From contig NZ_KE384580.1 in assembly GCF_000426845.1 (NCBI RefSeq), positions 1-52,992 of the forward strand: DNA of 52,992 nt, written 5' to 3'. The stretch's first letter is position 1. The number at the start of each line of letters is the position of its first letter. Below the pieces are notes generated by a model. It ran no database searches and had not been told where the DNA came from. It worked only from the letters and a program-made list of their open reading frames with translations. Positions 41,867-50,424 of the stretch are shown here, piece after piece. Origin of the DNA: Bradyrhizobium sp. in8p8 (lineage in GTDB: Bacteria > Pseudomonadota > Alphaproteobacteria > Rhizobiales > Xanthobacteraceae). Position numbers and translations under genes: made by a program.

Positions 41867-43054
41867 ATGGTCAACCAGCTCGACATGAACTTCTCCCTGC
41901 CTGCGCACGTCACCGAACTCGCCGATCGCGTGAAAGCCTTCGTCGTCGATCAGGTGATTCCGTTCGAGAAGGACAAGCGCTGGACGTCGCATGGGCCGAC
42001 CGACGAGCTGCGGCGTGAGCTCAACGCGCTCGCGCGCAAGGCCGGCGTCTTGGCGTTGCATGCGCCGGCCGAGTATGGCGGCCAGAAGCTGTCGCATATC
42101 GGTCGTTCGGCGGTGTTCACGGCCGCCGGCTATTCGATGCTGGGGCCGGTGGCGCTGCATTGCGCGGCGCCCGATGAGGGCAATATCCATCTGCTCGACG
42201 TGGTCGCACGGCCGGATCAACGCGAACGCTATCTGAAGCCGCTCGCGACGGGAGAGGTGCGCTCCTGCTTCTGCATGACGGAGCCGGCTCCCGGCGCAGG
42301 CTCCGATCCGGCCCAGATGCAGACCACCGCGCGGCGTGAAGGCAACAGCTGGATCATCGACGGCGAGAAATGGCTGATCACGGGCGCCGAGGGGGCCGCC
42401 TTCGCGATCATCATGGCGCGTGCGACCGGTGAGGGGCTGGACGGCGCGGCGACCATGTTTCTCGCCGACATGTCGGATCCCGCCATCACGATCGAGCGGA
42501 CGCTCGACACCATCGATTCCAGCTTCGTCGGCGGCCACGCCGTGGTTCGCTTCAACGGACTCCGCGTGCCGGCCGATGCCGTGCTGGGCGAGATTGGGCA
42601 AGGCTTCCGCCATGCCCAGGTAAGGCTTGCGCCGGCGCGGCTGACGCATTGCATGCGCTGGCTCGGCTCGGCGATCCGGGCCCATGAGATCGCAACCGAA
42701 TTCGCGCGTCGCCGCACGGCTTTCGGTCATCCGATCGGCCAGCATGAAGGCGTATCGTTCATGCTTGCCGACAATGCGATGGACATCCACCAGGTTCAGT
42801 TGACGATCTGGCATACGGCATGGCTTCTCGACAAGGGCGAGCGCGCCTCGACGGAGAGCTCGATGGCCAAGGTGATATGCTCCGAGGCGATCGCCCGCGT
42901 CGCCGACCGCTCGCTGCAGATCCTCGGCGGCCTCGGCACGACGCGCGATACGGTGGTCGAGCGGTTCTATCGCGACGTGCGCGCGTTCCGCATCTATGAC
43001 GGCCCCTCCGAGGTGCATCGCTGGGCAATCGGACGCCGGATCGTGGGGAAGTGA
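41867..43054 (+). CDS. ACAD10/11-like acyl-CoA dehydrogenase (395 aa)
   Basis: This is a flavoprotein of the acyl-CoA dehydrogenase fold. Its flavin segment is CMTEPAPGAGSDPAQM, followed by GEKWLITGAEGA and RRTAFGHPIGQHEG. At the C terminus, FRIYDGPSEVHRWAIGRR puts Asp where classical enzymes have Glu (YEGT), which is typical of the ACAD10/11-like subgroup. Known relatives act on 4-phosphooxyacyl-CoA formed by a partner kinase and give an enoyl-CoA. I prefer the ATG at 41867 with GAGGAAA before it; an ATG at 41855 overlaps the kinase stop. Confidence 0.88.
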   Translation: MVNQLDMNFSLPAHVTELADRVKAFVVDQVIPFEKDKRWTSHGPTDELRRELNALARKAGVLALHAPAEYGGQKLSHIGRSAVFTAAGYSMLGPVALHCAAPDEGNIHLLDVVARPDQRERYLKPLATGEVRSCFCMTEPAPGAGSDPAQMQTTARREGNSWIIDGEKWLITGAEGAAFAIIMARATGEGLDGAATMFLADMSDPAITIERTLDTIDSSFVGGHAVVRFNGLRVPADAVLGEIGQGFRHAQVRLAPARLTHCMRWLGSAIRAHEIATEFARRRTAFGHPIGQHEGVSFMLADNAMDIHQVQLTIWHTAWLLDKGERASTESSMAKVICSEAIARVADRSLQILGGLGTTRDTVVERFYRDVRAFRIYDGPSEVHRWAIGRRIVGK

Positions 43055-43099
43055 TCCGGATGGCAAGCTCGAACAAGCCGTGCATGACGGGAGGATGAG

Positions 43100-44743
43100 A
43101 TGCGGGACGTCTGGTCGTTCAACGAGGTGAGCGGGGAAACAGCCGAGAACTACGATGCGCTCCGCGCCGGGTTCGATTGGCGGGTACCGGAGACGTTCAA
43201 CTTCGGCGCGGACGTGATCGATCGTCGCGCTCGGGAGCAGGACGGTCCGGCGCTGATCTGGCAGGACGCGGCAGGCAGCACGCAACGATACAGCTATTCC
43301 GACCTGTCGCGACTCTCAAACAAACTGGCCGACGTGCTGCGATCCCGGGGCATCAAGAAGGGCGATCGCGTCATCGTCATGCTGCCGCGCCTGCCTGAAT
43401 GGTTCATCGCCCTGATCGGGATCATGAAGATCGGTGCCGTCCCGATCCCCTGCATCGAGATGCTGACCGCGCGCGACATCGAGTACCGGGTTTCCAACGC
43501 CGAGGCGAGCGCAGCGATCTGCCGCGCCGAACACACCGCCAAGTTTGCATCGGTTCAAGATGCCATTCCCGTTCGCATCGCTCTCGGCGAAGCTGAAAGC
43601 TGGCTGGATTGGAACGGTGAGCTGGCGAAAGCGTCGGAACAGCTCAGCCCTGCGGTGGTCCGTGCCGACGATCCGGCCATCATGTACTACACCTCGGGTT
43701 CGACGGGGCATCCGAAGGCCGTGGTGCACGCGTCCCGCGCCATCTATGCGTGGCGCGTTTCGGCGATCTACTGGCTGGATCTGCGTCCGGGCGAAGTGAT
43801 CTGGTGCACCGCCGATACCGGATGGAGCAAAGCCGGAACGAGCATCATTTTCGGGCCGCTGAGCTGCGGCGCCTGCGCGTTCTTTTACGATGGGCCGTTC
43901 GTTCCGAGCGAACGGCTTGGCTTGTTGCGTCGGCACGGCGTCACCGTGTACTGCGCCGCCAGCACGGAATTGTCGCGCGTCGTTGCCGAGGTCGGCACCA
44001 GAGCGGACATGGGAAGGCTGCGCCGCGTCGTCACCGCAGGCGAAGCCATGAACCCCGTGGTTGCCGAACGATGGCAGGAGGTGACCGGCATCCGGATCGA
44101 TGAGGCCTATGGGCAGACCGAAGCCCTGATGGTGGCGTTGAACTACCCCGGAGAGGATGTGCGATACGGCTCGATGGGCCGTCCTTCACCCGGAAGCGAT
44201 CTGGACGTGATCGACGCCGGTGGAAACCGTCTGCCGCCCGGCCAGGAAGGCGACCTCGCGCTCAAGGTGCCCAATCCGCAGCTCATGCTCGGCTACTGGA
44301 AGGAGCCGGACAAGACGGCCGCGTGTTTCGTCGACGGTCCTGACGGGCGCTGGTATCTCACCAGCGACCGGGCGGAGAAGGACGCCGAAGGCTATCTCTG
44401 GTATCGCGGGCGGTCCGACGACGTCATCAATTCGGCAGGCTATCGCATCGGTCCGATCGAGGTCGAAAATGCCCTGGCGGAACATCCACTGGTGCAGTCG
44501 TGCGCCGTCGTCGCCAGCCCCGATCCCGAGCGCGGCGAAATCGTGAAGGCATTCGTCGTGCTACGCCAGGGAGGTGAGCCATCGCCCGATCTGACGAGAG
44601 CGCTGCAAGATCATGTCAAGTCGGTGACCGCACCATACAAGTATCCGCGCGCGATCGAGTATGTGAGCGAACTTCCCATGACAATCACGGGCAAGATCCG
44701 GCGCCGCGAGTTGCGCGACCGCGAGTTCGCGCGACGCACCTGA
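43100..44743 (+). CDS. AMP-binding acyl-CoA ligase, ACSM-like (547 aa)
   Basis: This is a complete adenylate-forming ligase of the medium-chain (ACSM) type. It has the phosphate loop YTSGSTGHPKA, WCTADTGWSKAG typical of acetyl- and medium-chain ligases, EAYGQTEALMV, WYLTSDRAEKDAEGYLWY and the C-terminal MTITGKIRRREL. The start at 43100 follows GGGAGGATGAG. It is the second ligase of this operon, so two related acids or two pathway steps may need activation. Confidence 0.92.
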   Translation: MRDVWSFNEVSGETAENYDALRAGFDWRVPETFNFGADVIDRRAREQDGPALIWQDAAGSTQRYSYSDLSRLSNKLADVLRSRGIKKGDRVIVMLPRLPEWFIALIGIMKIGAVPIPCIEMLTARDIEYRVSNAEASAAICRAEHTAKFASVQDAIPVRIALGEAESWLDWNGELAKASEQLSPAVVRADDPAIMYYTSGSTGHPKAVVHASRAIYAWRVSAIYWLDLRPGEVIWCTADTGWSKAGTSIIFGPLSCGACAFFYDGPFVPSERLGLLRRHGVTVYCAASTELSRVVAEVGTRADMGRLRRVVTAGEAMNPVVAERWQEVTGIRIDEAYGQTEALMVALNYPGEDVRYGSMGRPSPGSDLDVIDAGGNRLPPGQEGDLALKVPNPQLMLGYWKEPDKTAACFVDGPDGRWYLTSDRAEKDAEGYLWYRGRSDDVINSAGYRIGPIEVENALAEHPLVQSCAVVASPDPERGEIVKAFVVLRQGGEPSPDLTRALQDHVKSVTAPYKYPRAIEYVSELPMTITGKIRRRELRDREFARRT

Positions 44744-44784
44744 AGCGTGACACTTTGCGAATCATGCTCCGGCTGGACGGCGGT

Positions 44785-45520
44785 TCAGGCCAGCGTGATG
44801 CCGCCGTCCACGATGAGCGTCTGTCCGACCATGTAGCTCGACAACGGAGATGCCAGGAACAGGGCGGTGCCGACCATATCCTCCGGCTGTCCGAGCCGTT
44901 TCAACGGGACGCGGTGCTCGGTCGCCTCTCGTCGCTTTGGACGATCGGTCGTCACCTTGGTGAGCTTGGTGGCGACTAAGCCGGGTGCGATGCCGTTGAC
45001 CCTGATCCCGTCCTCCGCCCAAGCCTCTCCCAACGTACGCGTGAGGCCAACGGCGCCCGCTTTCGAGGCGTTGTAGGCCGGGTTGCCTTTGGTCGAGCGA
45101 AACCCTGCCATCGAACTGAGAATGATGATCGACCCTCGGCTGGCTCTCAGCATCTCGTGGAATTTGAGGCTGCACGCCATCAGGCTGTTGAGGTTCACAT
45201 CGATGATTTGACGAAACCCCTGCATTTCGAACTCGCGCCGACCGTACAGCACGATTCCCTGTGACAGGACGAGCACGTCAAGATTCGGGAAGGCTGGCTG
45301 CAACGATTCGATGGCATCGAAATCGCTGACATTCACCTGGGAATAGTGCACCGGTGAGGTCGCAACCTTGCTCCGCGGCATAGTCGGACGCCGATTGCCG
45401 GGTTCCCCAGACGTGGACATCGGCGCCGCGCAAACGAAATCCCTGCGCAATCGCATTGCCGATACCGCTCGATCCACCGACCACCAGCACCGATTTTCGC
45501 GCGAAATCAATATCGTCCAA
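44785..45520 (-). pseudogene. SDR dehydrogenase, frameshifted in the N-terminal third
   Basis: The N-terminal part, from a TTG at 45520 after GGAGG, has the Rossmann motif VVGGSSGIGNAIAQGF and ADVHVWGTR, ending around CDLTG. The rest is in another frame: VHYSQVNVSDFDAIE, then LVLSQGIVLYGR, SSMAGF, YNASKAGAVG and IVDGGITLA. The switch lies within about 45345-45360 and fits one extra base or two missing bases. Intact, it would be an SDR of about 245 aa that oxidises a hydroxyacyl substrate. It diverges from the GntR gene across two operator sites. It may be a sequencing error. Confidence 0.8.
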
Positions 45521-45557
45521 GGTTCCAACCTCCGCGGTAGGGTCATCTAAAACGGCG

Positions 45558-45576
45558 ATTATTGTCGGACAATAAT
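45558..45576. promoter_or_regulatory. Perfect GntR-type operator between SDR and GntR genes
   Basis: ATTATTGTCGGACAATAAT is a 19-base inverted repeat with perfect nine-base arms around a central G, the best copy in the window. It matches the general pattern of FadR-subfamily sites (symmetrical GT and AC around a short spacer). It lies just upstream of the SDR start and can serve both promoters. Confidence 0.8.
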
Positions 45577-45678
45577 GTGGGTTATCGTCGCAAGTTGTCA
45601 AATCGATCGCACAATCAACCAGAAGATTCTGTCTATTGTTGATATTTTTCTGCACCGCGGTACTGTGTAGCATACCAA

Positions 45679-45691
45679 TTTGTCGGACTAA
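45679..45691. promoter_or_regulatory. GntR-type operator overlapping the regulator's translation start region
   Basis: TTTGTCGGACTAA lies 2 bases before the ATG of the GntR gene at 45694. It has the core GTC-G-GAC and one mismatch between its arms. Binding here would allow autorepression and may also cover the weak ribosome binding site (GGA). Confidence 0.65.
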
Positions 45692-45693
45692 AA

Positions 45694-46461
45694 ATGGCGC
45701 TAGTTGACGATCTGAATGCTTCATCGCGCGAGCGAAACGAACCGGCATACCGATTGGTGGTACGCACCATTGAGGCCAGGGTCATGTCCGGCCAATGGGC
45801 AGTCGGCTACCGCGTGCCTTCTGAGACGGCATTGGCCGAGGCGTTCGATGTTCACCGTTCGACCATTCGAGAAGCGATACGGGTATTGGAGCAGAATGGC
45901 CTGGTTCGTCGTCACGACGGCGGCAAGCTTCTTTACGTCACCGCGCCGCGCGAGGCCGATATCTCGCAGAGGGTCACGGCGGCGATCGTCCTGCATGAGA
46001 TCAGCTTCTTCGAGTTGTGGGAAAGCATGCGCTGTCTCGAGCCCGTGCTGGCCGAATGCGCCGCGACACGAATCGACAACGATATGCTTGAGGCGCTCCG
46101 GACCAATGTCGAGAACACCAAGGCGGCGCTTGAAGACAAGCAGGGCCTGGTCGACCTTGATATCGAATTTCATCAGATCATTGCCCGGGCCTCGCGAAAT
46201 CGCGCGCTCCAGCTCAGCCGCCAGCCCATGAGTCAGCTGTTCTACCCGGCCTTCCTTCGGGTTTTCTCCCGCCTGAATGCCGGCGAGCGTCTGGTGTTTG
46301 CGCATGAGAAGATACTCAATGCGCTGACTGAGCGTGACGGGAAGGAGGCGCGCTCCTGGATGGACAAGCATATCGTCGATTTCAGGCGCGGTTACGAACT
46401 CGCCAATTTCGATATTGAGTCACCGGTTGTCTGGCCGATGCCGATTGGGCCGACCGCCTGA
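45694..46461 (+). CDS. GntR-family regulator, FadR subfamily with FCD domain (255 aa)
   Basis: The N-terminal winged helix lies at about residues 17-85: VPSETALAEAFDVHRSTIRE, then VLEQNGLVRRHDGGKLLYV. The C-terminal helical FCD domain carries the metal- or ligand-binding His pattern in DLDIEFHQIIARAS and WMDKHIVDFRRGYE. FadR-type proteins with FCD domains usually repress catabolic operons and respond to a carboxylic acid or CoA ester. The same inverted repeat lies in front of this gene and in the other two divergent promoter regions of cluster C, so it probably governs the cluster from 30.1 to 46.5 kb. Confidence 0.92.
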   Translation: MALVDDLNASSRERNEPAYRLVVRTIEARVMSGQWAVGYRVPSETALAEAFDVHRSTIREAIRVLEQNGLVRRHDGGKLLYVTAPREADISQRVTAAIVLHEISFFELWESMRCLEPVLAECAATRIDNDMLEALRTNVENTKAALEDKQGLVDLDIEFHQIIARASRNRALQLSRQPMSQLFYPAFLRVFSRLNAGERLVFAHEKILNALTERDGKEARSWMDKHIVDFRRGYELANFDIESPVVWPMPIGPTA

Positions 46462-46558
46462 AATGTGCGGAAGACCGCAGGTGACGTAATCCGCTTAGCG
46501 TCCACCCACTTCGCAGCGCCGATCAGCGAAGCGCATTCCGCCATTCTCCTGTCGTCCG

Positions 46559-47911
46559 TTAAGAAGCCGATTGCAGCGATGAGCGGTCGCTGATTGCAGC
46601 GATGAGGGCGCGCAGGATTAGGCACCAAAGAGCCCTGAGCCAGGCGAGGATGCGGCGGAAGTTGTGGCCGACGGCGGAGAGGATGACGTTGGCGGCATCG
46701 CCGGCGCGGCCTTTGAGGTAGCAGCGGCCGAGGTGACCATCGGTCTTCAGGTGTCCGATGATGGGTTCGATAGCGGAGCGGCGGCGCAGCTCGCGCTTGA
46801 TGATACCGAAGACGCCGCGTTTTTGACCCGAAATGAAGACGCGACGGGGATTTTGCGCGTCGTGGCCGCGGTATCCCTTGTCGACATAGGCCCGCTCGAT
46901 CGCGCAGCCGGTGAGCGTCTCGGTGCGGTCGATGACGTCGCGCAAGGTGTGACCGTCGTACGGGTTATCGGGCAGAGCCCTGGCGTGCAGCACGAAGAGG
47001 CCACCGGGAGCACGGCGGTTGTTGGTGACGATGGAGGCTTTGACACCGAACTCGTAAGGCGCGGCTGCTTTGCCCTTGCCGATGCACTCCACCTCCGGGG
47101 CGTGAAAGGAATAGAGCTTCCAGCCACGCTGGCGCTGCTGCTGCGAGCGGATCTGCGAAGCCCGGCTGAGCGGGAGGGCGAGCGCGTTCTCGAGCGCAGC
47201 CTGACCTTCGATTTTGCGGCGGATATCGCGGATGATCCGGCCCAGCCGGCTGCGCAGAATGCGCAACTGCCGGTAATGCCGCTTGAATTGCTTGGCATGG
47301 GCGTAGCGCCCCGCCATCATGGCCGCGGTCCTGGCAATGCGAAGATAGGACTGCCGCAGCCTGACCCCGTGCTTCCTCGCCAGGCGGTTGAGCCCCTTGA
47401 TCGCTGCGTGCAGCAGCTTGGCGTCGGTCGGGAAGGTGATCGCCTTCGGCTGCACGGTGGTATCGACCGTGACACGCTTGAGGTCCTGGCTGCGTAACGC
47501 GCCGGCCTCGTGCGCCACCCGCAAGCTCTCGGCCAGCAACAGCTCCAGCTTGTCGCCGAGCCGCTTGCGCCAATGGCTCAGGTCCGAGCGCTCGTGCGGG
47601 AACGCGTGCTGGAAGAATTCTTCGCCGGTGAAGTACTGGAAATACGTGTCGTGGACCCAACGCTCGCACACCCCCTAATCGGACAGGCCGTAAATGTGCT
47701 TGGGTAGCAGCAGCCCGATCACGAAGCGGGTCGCGATGCCCGGCCGACCGTTCTCGCTGTAGAGCGGCGCGATCTCGCCGTCGAGCCAGTCCCAATCGAT
47801 CTTGCCGGCGAGCTGAACCAGCTCGTGCTTCATGTTGATGATCTGGTCCAGCCTGGCCCGGAACAGATCGCCCGATCCCGTCGTCCTGTGCTTCTTCGGT
47901 CGCATCGCCAC
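46559..47911 (-). pseudogene. IS5-family transposase with an internal amber stop
   Basis: The reading frame from the ATG at 47911 runs 78 codons (KKHRTTGSGDLFRARLDQI, GLLLPKHIYGLSD), meets TAG at 47675-47677, then continues in the same frame for 371 codons (WVHDTYFQYFTGEEFFQHAF, VTVDTTVQPKAI, AYVDKGYRGHD, EPIIGHLKTDGHLGRCYLKG). The two Asp segments and the final Glu segment fit the DDE triad of IS5-type transposases. The stop replaces what should be a Glu codon in LSDEGVCERW. The element should not transpose by itself. I could not find convincing terminal repeats, so the element ends are undefined. Confidence 0.85.
46569..46606. repeat. Short tandem repeat at the transposase 3' end
   Basis: GATTGCAGCGATGAG occurs at 46569-46583 and again at 46592-46606, a 23-base period. 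It encodes the last residues of the IS5 transposase frame. It may be a small duplication at the element end. Confidence 0.6.
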
Positions 47912-48493
47912 CTCCGATACGACGAAGGAATCATGACTGGCGATTCGACGGAATCCTGAAAATGAAATTGCAAGGTTCCGATGCCCGACCCATCAAAACC
48001 CTGCAATCCCAAAACCATCCACAAAGACAAATGCGATTCTGGCTCAGTCGCTTAGCCGAACTTCACGGACGACGAGATAGGTTCGATACCTGCCATCATG
48101 TTCTCGTCTTTATCGAGCGAAACCGTTCCAGCGGATACTACTCGTTCTCACTTCTCTTGGAATAGCCTCTTTGCGACTTCTCACCAAAAGCGACGTCAAA
48201 AGACGCCTGTCGATCACCCGCAGGTGCTCGCCAAATCGGTGCCCGCGGTTGGCCGGCATCGCTACCCATCCAGCCAATGCTCGCGCGTTACGGGACATAC
48301 GTGGCGTTACAGCCACAGTCTGCGGAGGGAAGCATATTGAACATCCCTTCCCGGCAGAAAGCCCCAACCATAATGAAGCAGAGCGCGCAAAGGCACACGG
48401 CAGGAGCCCGACGACAAAGCGTGCACCCCCGGCAATCGCAAGCTTGTATCTTGAAGCGGCGGGGGTATGTGCTGCGTGAGGGTGGGATATGCC
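47912..48493. other. About 580 bp without a recognisable gene
   Basis: No open frame here looks coding in either strand, and no RNA gene was recognised. It lies between the IS5 pseudogene and the small secreted-protein gene. It probably includes the unresolved right end of the IS5 element and flanking non-coding DNA. Confidence 0.5.
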
Positions 48494-48754
48494 CTACTTA
48501 TCGCTGTCCTCGCTACCAGAGGCCGGCGGCAGGTCACCGCGCCGTGCATTCCTAAGTTCGGCTCGGGAGGGATAAAATACGGCGTGGCATTCCGGGCTGA
48601 GACGAGGCCCGGAATGACGCAAACAGGTGGCAATGGCGTTCGCATCCGGAATGTATTGTCCACACAAACGTAGCGCGTCTGGTGTGCAAGCCTCGCGTTG
48701 CGCAGCACTCCCCTCTTGTCCAAGCGCGGCGGAAGCGAACATAGCCCATGTCAT
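48494..48754 (-). CDS. Small cysteine-containing, probably secreted protein (86 aa)
   Basis: The start at 48754 follows AGAGGAGATTTGA. A short N-terminal stretch (TWAMFASAALGQEG) could be a truncated signal peptide. The core has four cysteines in the order ACTPDALRLCGQYIPDA, IATCLRHSGPRLSPECHAVF, likely two disulfides in the periplasm. I recall similar small CTPDxxRLC proteins as common in Bradyrhizobium, with unknown role. The C-terminal tail is polar. The signal peptide is weak, so the start may be further upstream in a broken frame. Confidence 0.7.
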   Translation of the reverse strand: MTWAMFASAALGQEGSAAQREACTPDALRLCGQYIPDANAIATCLRHSGPRLSPECHAVFYPSRAELRNARRGDLPPASGSEDSDK

Positions 48755-48879
48755 TCAAATCTCCTCTGCACCACATGATGAACACTTGCTTTCGAAGTAA
48801 GTTCCGGGAGAGGCCCCATGTTGAGGAAGGAGGCTGCCTCCGCTGTTTCACCTCCTTTGAGGCGACTGTGGCTTCTAAA

Positions 48880-50424
48880 CTATTCCATGACCATCGCATG
48901 ATCACTCGGCGAAGAGCTGCCACCTCGCCGCAAAAGCAGAACCAACGGAATCGCCGCCAAGGATAGGACCATCATCAGTTTGAAATCATCAATATAGCTG
49001 ATGATCGAAGCCTGCATTTGAACAAGCTGATCGAGTGCGGCTCGCCCCGTCGGGCTCCATGGGCTCAATGCATGCAAGACAGCGGAGTTATCGAATGCGC
49101 GATTGGTCGCCGTGACGTGAGCCGAAATGGTGGCATGATTGATCTGTCCGTTTCGGATCAAAAGATAGCATACGATCGATATTCCAACGCTCGAGCCCAC
49201 GTTGCGCGACAAGTTGTACAGCCCCGTCGCATCTCCGCGCTTCTTTTCAGGAAGGGTTGAGAAGGTCACCGTCGTCAGAGGTACAAAGAGAAATCCCAGA
49301 CCTGCACCTTGGATGAATCCGGTCAGCGCAATAGTTGCTTCCGAGACGTTTTGATTCCAGCCGGTCATGTCGTACATTGCCCAGGCAGTCAGCAACAGAC
49401 CGATCATCAGCAGCCATCGGGTATCGACACGCCCGATCAGGCGACCGACCAGAAACATGCAAACCATCGTTCCCATACCGCGCGGCCCCATGACGATTCC
49501 GGCCGTCACGACCGGATACCCCATCAAGGTTTGCAGAAACGGCGTCAGCAACGCGAGCGAGGCAAGATATGTGATGCCAACGATAAAGATGAAAAGCATG
49601 CCTACCGCAAAATTGCGGTCGAGGAAGAGCCGCGGATCGACGAACGAATTGCCTGCTGCCGCCGTGAAGGTGTGGACGAGAAAAACGTAGAAGGCCGAAA
49701 CTGCTACGGTCGCTTCGATCAGGATCTCCAGCGAGGAAAACCAGTCAAGTTGCGCGCCCCGATCGAGGAAGACCTGCATTGCAGCGATTGCAACGCTTAA
49801 GCTCCCGAAGCCGAGCCAGTCGAGCTTGGTGTTGCCCAGTTCCTTCTTCTCCCGCAAAAACGCAGAGATTCCGCCAAATGCCAGCGCCCCAATGGGAATA
49901 TTGATGTAGAAGACCCAGCGCCAGCTAAAATGATCGGTGAGATAGCCTCCGATGATGGGTCCCAAAACGGGCCCTACCATGACGGAGACCCCGAACAGCG
50001 CCATTGCGGAACCCCGCTCCTTCGCCGTGTAAACATCGAGGAGAATGGACTGCGCGATCGGCACCAGCGCGGCACCGAAGAATCCCTGAAGCAGACGAAA
50101 GGCAACGATCTGAGACAGGGATTGCGCGATGCCGCACAGGACCGAAGCGACGACGAAGCCGGCGATCGCCACCAGCAGCACGCGTTGGCGCCCGAACTTG
50201 CTGGCGAGGAAACCCGAGGGAGGCGTCATGATCGCCGCTGCGACGATGTAAGAGGTGAGAACCCAATTTATCTGGTCCGCGCTGGCTGACACACTGCCCT
50301 GGATGTACGGAAGCGCCACGTTCGCAATGGTGGTATCCAATGCCTGCATGATGACCGAGAGAATGACGCAGGCAGTAATCGCTGGGCGATTGACAGGACG
50401 TGCACCCGACTGTGGGCTAGCCAT
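48880..50424 (-). CDS. emrB: EmrB/QacA-type multidrug efflux transporter (MFS, DHA2; 514 aa)
   Basis: This is a major facilitator with about 14 membrane segments. Motif C-like ALDTTIANVALPYIQG lies in the first segment, WVLTSYIVAAAIMTPPSG and LASKFGRQRV are typical, and GVSVMVGPVLGPIIGGYLTD is the antiporter motif. It exports drugs by proton antiport, through the EmrA adaptor, across both membranes. The ATG at 50424 overlaps the emrA stop by eight bases, so the two are coupled. A longer in-frame start at 50493 lies within emrA. Confidence 0.92.
   Translation of the reverse strand: MASPQSGARPVNRPAITACVILSVIMQALDTTIANVALPYIQGSVSASADQINWVLTSYIVAAAIMTPPSGFLASKFGRQRVLLVAIAGFVVASVLCGIAQSLSQIVAFRLLQGFFGAALVPIAQSILLDVYTAKERGSAMALFGVSVMVGPVLGPIIGGYLTDHFSWRWVFYINIPIGALAFGGISAFLREKKELGNTKLDWLGFGSLSVAIAAMQVFLDRGAQLDWFSSLEILIEATVAVSAFYVFLVHTFTAAAGNSFVDPRLFLDRNFAVGMLFIFIVGITYLASLALLTPFLQTLMGYPVVTAGIVMGPRGMGTMVCMFLVGRLIGRVDTRWLLMIGLLLTAWAMYDMTGWNQNVSEATIALTGFIQGAGLGFLFVPLTTVTFSTLPEKKRGDATGLYNLSRNVGSSVGISIVCYLLIRNGQINHATISAHVTATNRAFDNSAVLHALSPWSPTGRAALDQLVQMQASIISYIDDFKLMMVLSLAAIPLVLLLRRGGSSSPSDHAMVME

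Noticed and set aside
47912..48493. Possible small RNA or gene right of the IS5 pseudogene
   Set aside because: No convincing promoter, stem-loop with T-run, or coding frame could be pointed out by eye.
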